This document shows, in pieces, positions 1-7,479 of a stretch of 64,000 bases of DNA. The translations under genes were made by a program, and so were the position numbers. Each line of letters starts with the position of its first letter. Position 1 is the first letter of the stretch. The notes under the pieces were generated by a model that saw nothing but the letters and a program-made list of their open reading frames with translations, searched no databases and was not told the origin of the DNA. Origin of the DNA: Gammaproteobacteria bacterium (GTDB lineage Bacteria > Pseudomonadota > Gammaproteobacteria > Enterobacterales > Psychrobiaceae); contig JABSRT010000003.1 of the NCBI GenBank assembly GCA_013214945.1, positions 124,001 through 188,000 on the forward strand, given 5' to 3'.

Positions 1-1
1 T

Positions 2-466
2 TACAATCATTTTTCTAGTAAAGACGTGCTATTTAGCTCGATTATATCTGAGATGTTTTCCATGCTCTGTACATTTGAACCTGTGCCCTTTTCTCTCGAG
101 ATCCCTATCGAGACGCAATTAAAACAACTGGCGGCGCACGAAATTTCATTGCTCAGAAAAGATGGTTTTATCACTACCGCTAAAGTAGTTATCGCTGAGG
201 GTATTCATTCGCCTCATTTACTCACAGATGCAATGGAAAGTTTTAGCAACCAAGAGACACCGTTAACCAGCTGGTTTAAAGCCGCCTGTGCGGCTGGGGT
301 ACTAAAAACAGAGCACCCTGAGCTCGTCGCGACCCAGTTTATTGCTGTGATTAAAGCATTTTGTTTTTGGCCGCAAGTGACTCAGTGCATTGAGTTTCCT
401 GATGACACCACCATTGCACTCGTCTCTGATACCGCTGTGCAAATGATCTTAAAGCAATACACTTAG
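2..466 (+). CDS. TetR/AcrR family transcriptional regulator, 5'-truncated by window edge
   Basis: The reading frame is open from base 2, so the start codon and most of the N-terminal helix-turn-helix lie before the window. The first visible residues (YNHFSSKDVLF) match the end of a TetR DNA-binding domain, whose usual form is tlYnHFxSKdxLf. The rest is an all-helical ligand-binding domain of about 145 residues in the style of the TetR C-terminal families. A GTG at 26 opens a shorter frame but would remove the domain end, so it is not the true start. The ligand and targets are unknown. The neighbouring genes downstream are hypothetical and give no hint. The family call is strong and the function is open. 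Confidence 0.8.
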   Translation, partial: YNHFSSKDVLFSSIISEMFSMLCTFEPVPFSLEIPIETQLKQLAAHEISLLRKDGFITTAKVVIAEGIHSPHLLTDAMESFSNQETPLTSWFKAACAAGVLKTEHPELVATQFIAVIKAFCFWPQVTQCIEFPDDTTIALVSDTAVQMILKQYT

Positions 467-642
467 CAAGACACCCAATGATATACCTAGTGAAACTCTT
501 AGTGATACTCCTAGTGAAATTAGGGCGTTAAATTCTTTAATATTTAAGTATCCTCATTAATACCGTGAACACTGACATGCTAACTTGGCAACATATAAGC
601 TCAGCATAAGGTTCACACTACACGTTAGGCAGGCGATAGATC

Positions 643-984
643 ATGCGTAAAACAGATAAAAAAATAGATAACCAACTACGACTCGAATTAACCGAGGTTT
701 GTGACATTGCGTTAAAGGAAATTGATGGTTTTCAATGGTTAACCCACACGGTTAATTATGCCAACTTTCCTAAAAGTTTAAAAATAATCTGCGTATTTGA
801 AACCAACCAACAGCTTGCTAGTTTTACCGCAAGTAGCAGTAAAAAAATGTTGAGTTCTTTAATTCAAAGCATGCTCAGTGGCATGGCTGTTAAGTGTAAA
901 AATGTAGAAAGTTTTATCTTGTATGACACCGAGCAAAACTGTGACCAACAACATAATGGCAATTGGGCGAGCCGCTTGGGTTAA
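643..984 (+). CDS. Conserved hypothetical protein
   Basis: This is a 113-residue soluble protein with no signal peptide or membrane segment. It has a lysine-rich N-terminus (MRKTDKKIDNQLR), a central stretch GFQWLTHTVNYANFPKSL and an ICVFET strand. Similar short proteins are found in Shewanella and relatives, often with an unsupported 'Fis family' label; no helix-turn-helix is evident to me. It stands alone between the TetR gene and a secreted protein gene, with over 150 bases on each side. No function is proposed. Confidence 0.65.
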   Translation: MRKTDKKIDNQLRLELTEVCDIALKEIDGFQWLTHTVNYANFPKSLKIICVFETNQQLASFTASSSKKMLSSLIQSMLSGMAVKCKNVESFILYDTEQNCDQQHNGNWASRLG

Positions 985-1151
985 CTTCAGCCTTGCGACT
1001 GCGGATCACTATTTTAATCTTCGTTTGGTTGAACTAATAAAAATATAACTGGTCAGTCAATTTGTTACATAACAAATTCGCCCATTTGGTTTAATCGTGA
1101 CACACTCTCATTATTAAAACTGACCAATTATCAGCCGTTAGAGATTACAAT

Positions 1152-1865
1152 ATGAAATGGATATCATCGCCCCTTCTAGTACTAATTTTAAGTTTTAGCC
1201 AAGTAGCGCAAGCGAGTTGGTTAATGGATTATTATAAAAATCCGACCCCTGACAAGTTTGTTGCCCAAGTTATAAAATTCAGTGAGCAAGGGGTTTTAGC
1301 TAACCCGAAACATACGCAAACACTCTCGGTGTTCTTAAGCCGTATTTTGGCCGACAACCCCGAGCGAATCGAAGAATGGATGGCGGGTCTGCAAGGTTTA
1401 ACCCAACAAGACATGAAAATAGTTTTTCTTGCCGTTTGGTTATCCGATACCGAGCAATCGAAAAAATACCTAAGGTCGATTGGCGCAACAACGTCTTTGG
1501 CAACTAAACCAACCGATATTTTACAAGCAACGTTAAATCACCCTGCGGTGTTAGATGGCCTATGGGGTTACTTTTTTGCGACAGGCAGTAAGGAACCCAT
1601 TCGACGAATTATTACGGCCTTTAATTATGATGGATACCTTGGCTCAATAGATGCGTATAAAACCTCACAACAAACAGAACAAGACAAACAGAATGTCTTA
1701 ATGGAAGCCGTTTTTGCTGCTGCGCGTTGGTCTTTAGCAAGCAACATAAAAAAACATGCTCGGGTGGCACAATTGTCTAAAACTATCCTCAATGAGCCGG
1801 GATTATCAAAATCTGAAAATATTTGGCTAGCAATGGTATTAAGTAAAGAGCCTATTAAACAATAA
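1152..1865 (+). CDS. Secreted hypothetical protein
   Basis: The protein has 237 residues. A signal peptide is visible at the N-terminus (MKWISSPLLVLILSFSQVAQAS, with cleavage probably after AQA), so it should be periplasmic or secreted. The mature part is largely helical and repeat-like, rich in Trp, Gln and Ala, with no cysteine motif or catalytic signature I recognise. Its 3' end faces the end of the aryl polyene operon, and the two share the hairpin terminator at 1948-1978. It may be a helical-repeat (TPR-like) periplasmic protein, but that is only an impression. Confidence 0.65.
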   Translation: MKWISSPLLVLILSFSQVAQASWLMDYYKNPTPDKFVAQVIKFSEQGVLANPKHTQTLSVFLSRILADNPERIEEWMAGLQGLTQQDMKIVFLAVWLSDTEQSKKYLRSIGATTSLATKPTDILQATLNHPAVLDGLWGYFFATGSKEPIRRIITAFNYDGYLGSIDAYKTSQQTEQDKQNVLMEAVFAAARWSLASNIKKHARVAQLSKTILNEPGLSKSENIWLAMVLSKEPIKQ

Positions 1866-1947
1866 CAACCTCAACAATCGACACGGCTTAATGTAGAACT
1901 AATATCAATATCACCAAAGCGCTCTGCTGTTTTGGCCAGCTAATAAA

Positions 1948-1978
1948 AAAGCCCGTCGTTCATTGAGCGACGGGCTTT
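1948..1978. terminator. Bidirectional Rho-independent terminator
   Basis: A perfect 11-bp stem AAAGCCCGTCG / CGACGGGCTTT surrounds a short loop, with an A-run before it and T residues after it. It lies between two convergent transcription units: the secreted-protein gene on the left and the APE operon on the right. Confidence 0.9.
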
Positions 1979-2040
1979 ATATATTTGGCTTATTGTATTT
2001 GGCTAATTGGTTCGTTAGCAACCAATTAATCACAATAAAC

Positions 2041-3270
2041 TTAGCTGTTTTTCCAACGCTTGAAAATTAGCGAAGTATTAATACCACCAAACGCAAAGTT
2101 ATTGCTCATGACATAATCGGTATTAATTATCCGTGCTTGATCTTTAATGTAATCAAGTGGTGCACATTGTGGGTCAACCTGCTCAAGATTAATCGTTGGC
2201 GCAAACCAGTTATCTTGCATCATATGCAACGACGCCCAAGCTTCAATCGCACCACAGGCACCTAATGTATGGCCTAAGTAGCTCTTTAATGAACTAATTG
2301 GCTTAGGGCCTAAAGCATCATACGTTGCAATTGATTCGGCGATGTCACCACGTTCGGTTGAAGTACCGTGGGCACAAACATAACCAATCACTTGCGGATC
2401 AATATCTGCATCTTTTAGCGCTAATTCAATCGCAATTTGCATGGTCGACGCCGTCGGCTGTGTCACATGTTGACCATCGGAATTACAACCAAAACCAACC
2501 AGCTCAGCGATAATATTGGCGCCTCGGGCCTCGGCATGCTCTAATTCTTCAAGAATTAGGGTACAGGCTCCCTCGCCAATCACTAAACCGTCGCGCGACT
2601 GGTCAAAGGGTCTTGGCGTCGTTTTCGGCTGATCGTTTTTAGTGCTGGTTGCATAAAGCGTGTCAAACACTGCAGCTTCAGAGACACACAACTCTTCAGC
2701 GCCACCAGCAACCATAATTTTTTGACGACCAAACTTTATCGCTTCATAAGCGAACCCGATCCCTTGAGATCCCGAGGTGCAAGCAGAGCTGGTTGGGATA
2801 ACGCGCCCTTTCAAGCCAAAGAACACTCCAATATTCACGGGTGCGGTATGCGACATCATTTGAATGTAACTGGTTGCTGTAACCCCCGACATATTGCCTG
2901 TGTCCATCATCTTGCCAAAAGCAATCAGCGGTGAGGTAGAACCGGTCGATGAACCAAAGCTAACGCCGGTATCACCATTGGTTAAACTTTCATGGCCTAA
3001 CAAATTGGCTTGTTCTAATGCTAACTCAGTAGTGCGAGTAGACATTAACGAAACTCGGCCCATTGAACGCACTTGTTTACGGCTATAATGTTTCGGCTTC
3101 TCGAAATGAGTTACTGGCGCGGCCAAGCGAGTATTAAGATCTGGCAAATAATCCCAAGACGGCATATTTTGCACCGCATTAACACCTTGCTCAAGTGCGG
3201 CGCGAAAATCAGGCCATTGGTCGCCAAGCGCCGTGATGGCCGACATACCAGTAACAACAACGCGTTTCAT
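2041..3270 (-). CDS. apeR: APE beta-ketoacyl-ACP synthase (ApeR type)
   Basis: This is a 409-residue thiolase-fold ketosynthase of the FabB/FabF type. The catalytic Cys sits in SSACTSGSQG (about residue 163) and the two His residues in VCAHGTSTERGD and YLGHTLGACGAIEA, so the Cys-His-His triad is complete. It should condense malonyl-ACP units onto the growing polyene chain. It is the last gene of the operon, and its start overlaps the stop of the reductase gene by one base. APE clusters typically carry two ketosynthases plus a Cys-less partner; which one pairs with that partner is inferred from gene order and known Ape naming, not shown here. Confidence 0.92.
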   Translation of the reverse strand: MKRVVVTGMSAITALGDQWPDFRAALEQGVNAVQNMPSWDYLPDLNTRLAAPVTHFEKPKHYSRKQVRSMGRVSLMSTRTTELALEQANLLGHESLTNGDTGVSFGSSTGSTSPLIAFGKMMDTGNMSGVTATSYIQMMSHTAPVNIGVFFGLKGRVIPTSSACTSGSQGIGFAYEAIKFGRQKIMVAGGAEELCVSEAAVFDTLYATSTKNDQPKTTPRPFDQSRDGLVIGEGACTLILEELEHAEARGANIIAELVGFGCNSDGQHVTQPTASTMQIAIELALKDADIDPQVIGYVCAHGTSTERGDIAESIATYDALGPKPISSLKSYLGHTLGACGAIEAWASLHMMQDNWFAPTINLEQVDPQCAPLDYIKDQARIINTDYVMSNNFAFGGINTSLIFKRWKNS

Positions 3271-3992
3271 TAAGCAATACCTCCATTAACCGATAACACT
3301 TGGCGGGTAATATAGGCTGCGTCATCCGACATTAAAAATGCAACACTGCCAGCAACTTCCTTAACCGAACCCATTCGACGTAGCGGCACCATGTTGAGTA
3401 CTTCTTTAGGAATATCTTGAGTCATTTCAGTTTCGACCAGCCCAGGAGCAACACAGTTAACCGTAATTTTTCGTTTGGCTAATTCCAGTGCTAACGCCTT
3501 GGTGGCACCGATAATTCCAGCTTTAGCGGCACTGTAGTTCACCTGACCACGATTACCAATCACACCAGACACTGAGGCCATAGTAACAATTCGACCACCT
3601 TTACGGGCCTGTACCATTGGCATCACCGTTGGGTGAACAACATTATAAAACCCGTTAAGTCCTGTTTGGATCACGCTGTCCCAGTCGTCGCCATCCATCG
3701 CAGGAAATGCCATGTCACGGGTAATTCCGGCGTTACAGATCACGCCGTAGTAGGCGCCAAAACTGCTAATGTCGGCTTCTATTTGCGCTTTCGCTAATTC
3801 TCGGTCGTTAACATCAAATTGTAAGATATTTACTTCGCGCCCTAGTGCACTAATTTTCTTGGCAACTTCATTTGCTAACTCAATGCCCGAACGGCAATGC
3901 AGCGTAATATCAAAACCATCTTTAGCTAAACGTAGCGCGATAGCCGCGCCGATTCCGCGACTAGAACCAGTCACTAATACTCTTTTACTCAT
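3270..3992 (-). CDS. apeQ: APE 3-ketoacyl-ACP reductase, FabG-like (ApeQ type)
   Basis: This is a 240-residue short-chain dehydrogenase. The Rossmann motif TGSSRGIGAAIA opens the protein. NAGITRD, a catalytic Ser in MASVSG and YSAAKAG (YxxxK) follow in the usual order. It is predicted to reduce each beta-keto intermediate on the carrier protein with NADPH. The gene is translationally coupled on both sides by short overlaps with the dehydratase and ketosynthase genes. The FabG-type fold is certain; the APE assignment comes from the operon. Confidence 0.92.
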   Translation of the reverse strand: MSKRVLVTGSSRGIGAAIALRLAKDGFDITLHCRSGIELANEVAKKISALGREVNILQFDVNDRELAKAQIEADISSFGAYYGVICNAGITRDMAFPAMDGDDWDSVIQTGLNGFYNVVHPTVMPMVQARKGGRIVTMASVSGVIGNRGQVNYSAAKAGIIGATKALALELAKRKITVNCVAPGLVETEMTQDIPKEVLNMVPLRRMGSVKEVAGSVAFLMSDDAAYITRQVLSVNGGIA

Positions 3993-4444
3993 GTGTTTTC
4001 CTTTAAAAATTGCTCTGGTTCATCGGGCTGAAATACATTAATTTTAGCTTGGGCTACCACTTGTTCTGCACGCTTAATGATGCAATCAAATACGCTAAGC
4101 CCTGACTCTTCTTGAATTAACTCAACGACTGTTATTTCTAACTCGTCGCCGAGATCAAATAGTGGCGTAAATGTTTCGTATTTTCGGGTGCCCAGTAAAA
4201 AACCGATCTTAACTTGTTTATCGTTGTCTAACGCTAACGCCCCGGCATAAGCGGCAATCGTTTGCGCCATATATTCACTGCCGATATAACTTGCAACACC
4301 CTTTGAATCAGTATCATAAAACGCACTTTGCGGTGTAATAGTTACTCGACAACGGCCACCTTTGGCGTGATAGTCTAAGAGTTGATCCACTAAAATCATT
4401 GGTGGACGATGTGCAAGCACATCGGCTATTGCATATTGATTCAC
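3989..4444 (-). CDS. apeP: APE hot-dog fold 3-hydroxyacyl-ACP dehydratase (ApeP type)
   Basis: This 151-residue single hot-dog protein begins with the ApeP-like motif AHRPPMILVDQLL and has GSEYMAQTIAAYAG in the central helix. This family was named after APE clusters and resembles FabZ-type dehydratases. It should remove water to give one conjugated double bond per cycle. It overlaps both neighbouring genes by 4 bp (ATGA-type coupling). It is the second dehydratase of the cluster, besides the one at 14237-14596. Confidence 0.88.
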   Translation of the reverse strand: MNQYAIADVLAHRPPMILVDQLLDYHAKGGRCRVTITPQSAFYDTDSKGVASYIGSEYMAQTIAAYAGALALDNDKQVKIGFLLGTRKYETFTPLFDLGDELEITVVELIQEESGLSVFDCIIKRAEQVVAQAKINVFQPDEPEQFLKENT

Positions 4445-5628
4445 GTATTTTTTCCTAAAATTAAACTGATATTGTTACCACCAAAAGCAAACGAATTTGA
4501 AAGGCAATTGTGCAAGGGTTTATTTAGCGGCTGTTGCACTAACGCAATCTTGGCTAACGACTCGTCGCGCGCAGTAACACTGCTATTAAGCGGCACCATA
4601 TTGTCCTGATTAAAATCACTGAGCAATAACCAACAAATTCCCGCTTCAATCGCGCCAGCAGCGCCAAGGGTGTGTCCGGTTAAGTGCTTGGTCGAGCTGG
4701 CGCTGACTTTATCTTTAACCACTTGATAAACGGCAGTAGACTCCATTTCGTCGTTCTTTGGCGTCGCGGTACCGTGTAAATTGATATAATCGAGCTGCTC
4801 GGGCTGTAATTCTGCCTGTGAAAGTGCTGCATTCATCGCACTAATGGCGCCCGCGCCTTGTGGATCTGGCGCTGAAATATGGTGAGCATCTGAGCTCTCA
4901 CCCGTGCCCTTTAGCGCTATTGCCCCGGCCTGCTTGCTCATGACAAAGAGTGCTGCGCCCTCGCCAATGTTTATGCCATCGCGTTGCGCTAAAAATGGGG
5001 TACAAATACCGCGAGAGGTCGACTCTAATGCTTTAAAACCATTAACGGTTAATTGGCATAAACTATCAACCCCACCACAAATGACCACATCGGCTAGGCC
5101 ACTTTCAATTAAATTACGACCACTGGCTAACGCCTTACCACTTGAACTACAGGCGGTAGAGATACTATAAACCGGACCTTTCGCGCCGCACAGCTGCGCT
5201 AAATAGTCGGCTGGGCTGACCATTTCTTGCAACCGATAATGAAAGTTTTCTGGCCAACTGTCTGTTTCGCCATGTACTTTGCGCGCAATCTCGCCTTCAC
5301 TGATGCCAGACGTGCTGGTGCCAATGATCACCGCTATTCTGCTTGGCTCGACATCCGCCGCTAATTGCAAGTAGCACTGCTCTATTTGTTGATAAGCTGC
5401 TAGCGCGAGTTGATTATTACGTGACTGATATTGCGCCTGTAATTGAGTGAGTGGCGGTAGCGCTGAGCTGACCTTGCCAACATAAACATCAAGATCAGCA
5501 AAGCCTAGTTGGGTATCTAATGTCAGGGGGCTTGGGCTGGTATCAGCCTGTTGTAAACCTGACATAACTTGTGCCTTGTTGGCCCCTAGCGCACAAATTA
5601 TGCCTAGATCGATTAAATTAACACTCAT
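4441..5628 (-). CDS. apeO: APE beta-ketoacyl-ACP synthase (ApeO type)
   Basis: This is a 395-residue ketosynthase with a catalytic Cys in STACSSSGKAL and His residues in NLHGTATPKNDEME and LTGHTLGAAGAIEA. The C-terminus NSFAFGGNN is typical of the family. In studied APE systems the ApeO ketosynthase forms a dimer with the Cys-less chain-length partner ApeC; here that partner would be the first gene of the operon (17902-18660). The start is ATG at 5628, two bases downstream of the lipoprotein stop codon, which suggests tight coupling. Confidence 0.92.
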   Translation of the reverse strand: MSVNLIDLGIICALGANKAQVMSGLQQADTSPSPLTLDTQLGFADLDVYVGKVSSALPPLTQLQAQYQSRNNQLALAAYQQIEQCYLQLAADVEPSRIAVIIGTSTSGISEGEIARKVHGETDSWPENFHYRLQEMVSPADYLAQLCGAKGPVYSISTACSSSGKALASGRNLIESGLADVVICGGVDSLCQLTVNGFKALESTSRGICTPFLAQRDGINIGEGAALFVMSKQAGAIALKGTGESSDAHHISAPDPQGAGAISAMNAALSQAELQPEQLDYINLHGTATPKNDEMESTAVYQVVKDKVSASSTKHLTGHTLGAAGAIEAGICWLLLSDFNQDNMVPLNSSVTARDESLAKIALVQQPLNKPLHNCLSNSFAFGGNNISLILGKNT

Positions 5629-5630
5629 CT

Positions 5631-6203
5631 CTATGCCTTGGTTATCGTCAATTGGTAATCACGTTGCAGGTGATTTAATTGGTAGGTATTCGCTGACGCT
5701 TCAATATTAATGACGGCTTCGTTGGCCACCATAATTTGGCGTCGACCTGTTTTTGGTTCAAATTTAAGTGTGGCGCCGTCAAGGTTAGCCATTAGCGTAT
5801 CTACTGGCCAATGGGTCAGTTGAATGTCGGCAAGAATATAAATAGGGTCAAAGCCTGGTAGCAGCACATAACTTTTGGTTTTTAGCGGCTGCTGATATTG
5901 GTATTCTAATTGAAACACCGGGATCCCTTGCACTGTCATTGCCACTAATACCAAGCCATTTTTAGTAAAGGCTAATTGACTAACCAGTACATCTTGTCGT
6001 GACGGGGTTTTAATCGTTAATATTTGATTAAAACTTTTACCCACTAACGCTTGTGGCGGTGGCGTTAAGCTTAAACTAACACCTTGTGCAATGCTTACCT
6101 GTTGCCAGATCATTGACCCCGTTGTGGTACACCCAGCCAAAATTAGCAGTAATAGGCTGCTGATGTAAATAGCGAGTCGCTTGATTGGCGTTGTTTTAAG
6201 CAT
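5631..6203 (-). CDS. DUF3261 family lipoprotein
   Basis: A lipoprotein signal peptide is clear: positively charged MLKTTPIKRL, a hydrophobic run, then lipobox LILAGC followed by TTT. The mature protein is beta-rich with motifs GFDPIYILADIQLTHWP, as in DUF3261 proteins of APE clusters. The ATG at 6203 overlaps the oxidoreductase stop by 8 bp and places the lipobox at the right distance. The longer frame from 6257 would add an unlikely N-terminal extension. It probably sits in a membrane leaflet and helps pigment transfer, together with the LolA-like and MMPL proteins. Confidence 0.85.
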   Translation of the reverse strand: MLKTTPIKRLAIYISSLLLLILAGCTTTGSMIWQQVSIAQGVSLSLTPPPQALVGKSFNQILTIKTPSRQDVLVSQLAFTKNGLVLVAMTVQGIPVFQLEYQYQQPLKTKSYVLLPGFDPIYILADIQLTHWPVDTLMANLDGATLKFEPKTGRRQIMVANEAVINIEASANTYQLNHLQRDYQLTITKA

Positions 6204-7449
6204 GATCAGCACAAAGCTCGGCCAAGACATTGAGTCGACGTTCACTCTGGGCAACATAGGGGTTTTTAGTGTCCCATGCGTAACCCGCCAAAATAGAGCT
6301 GATCATTTTGGTGACGCTGTCATCTGCTTGCCCTTGGTGAAATACAACGTGTTGAAAACGGGTGTCGTACCATGCCGTTACAAAGGTTTTAAAGCAATTA
6401 ACGCCTAATTTTAGCGGGTCACTATATTCCAACTCAAAGTCGACGGCTTCATTTTTTAGATACTTGTCGAGCAAGGGTGCAATCAGCGCCGCTGATTTTA
6501 GCGCAATGGTAACACCTGAAGAAAACACCGGGTCTAAAAATTCACCAGCATTGCCTAATAGCGCAAAACGCTCACCATGCAAGGTAGTAACATTGGCTGA
6601 ATAGCCTTTAATTGAACGCGTATCTTCTTTGGGCGTGGCCGACTTTAATAACTCACGCAGGTTCGGATCTTGATTGATAAAATCGAACAATACTTCTTGA
6701 TCACTGCTGGCGCTATATTGACTAAACTGTTCGGGTTTACCGACCACGCCAATGCTCGCGCTACCATCTGAAAATGGGATCAGCCAATACCAAATATCAG
6801 GGTGGTGTGGGTGAACCGTGATCAGTATTTTATTGCGGTCAAACGACAAGTCACTAATATTATCATTAATATGGGTAAAGTAAGCTTGGCGCACCGGAAA
6901 CGTCGATGGTCGTTCAAGGTTTAATAACCTTGGCAGTACACGACCAAAACCACTGGCGTCTAACACATACTTGCCACGTACCTGATAACTCTTTTTGGCA
7001 GGATCGAGTACCGTTAGCGCAACGCCATCAGTCTCAGTAACCATCGCGGTTACCTGATGTCCGTAGCGAATTTCAACGCCTTGCTCGGCAGCGCCGTCGG
7101 CTAATAGTTTGTCAAAAACATCGCGTTTTACTTGATAGGTAGTGCCATGACCGGGCGAGAATTTTTCAGTGAAATCAAAATGACTGTCTTTGCCAGCGTG
7201 GTGAAATGCCGCACCATTTTTAAATTGAAAACCTAACGCTTGAGCATTTTCGGTTAACACTGGCAATAGGCCGGCTTGTTCAATATATTCCATACATTGT
7301 GGTAGCAGACTTTCACCAATTGAAAAACGTGGGAAGTATTCTTTCTCAATGACCAGCACCTTCCAACCACGTTGTACCAACATGGCCGACGCCACGGCAC
7401 CAGATGGACCAGCGCCAATCACGAGCACGTCAAATTCATTTTCTGTCAT
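6196..7449 (-). CDS. FAD-dependent oxidoreductase (tryptophan-halogenase/geranylgeranyl-reductase superfamily)
   Basis: The protein has 417 residues and an N-terminal FAD-binding motif GAGPSGAVASAML. It has an IEKE strand end and a second flavin motif near GNAGEFLDPVFSSGV. The architecture matches the NAD(P)/FAD-dependent oxidoreductases common in APE and flexirubin clusters. The halogenase hallmark WxWxIP is not clearly present; WYWLIPF is the nearest match, so halogenation is not supported. It might oxidise or hydroxylate the aryl ring or the polyene. It lies 30 bp after the MMPL gene and overlaps the lipoprotein gene. Confidence 0.85.
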   Translation of the reverse strand: MTENEFDVLVIGAGPSGAVASAMLVQRGWKVLVIEKEYFPRFSIGESLLPQCMEYIEQAGLLPVLTENAQALGFQFKNGAAFHHAGKDSHFDFTEKFSPGHGTTYQVKRDVFDKLLADGAAEQGVEIRYGHQVTAMVTETDGVALTVLDPAKKSYQVRGKYVLDASGFGRVLPRLLNLERPSTFPVRQAYFTHINDNISDLSFDRNKILITVHPHHPDIWYWLIPFSDGSASIGVVGKPEQFSQYSASSDQEVLFDFINQDPNLRELLKSATPKEDTRSIKGYSANVTTLHGERFALLGNAGEFLDPVFSSGVTIALKSAALIAPLLDKYLKNEAVDFELEYSDPLKLGVNCFKTFVTAWYDTRFQHVVFHQGQADDSVTKMISSILAGYAWDTKNPYVAQSERRLNVLAELCADHA

Positions 7450-7479
7450 TACTACATCCCTATTAAATAAACCTAAAAT

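Noticed and set aside
6196-7449. Flavin-dependent halogenase
   Set aside because: The halogenase WxWxIP motif is not convincingly present; only the general FAD oxidoreductase fold is supported.
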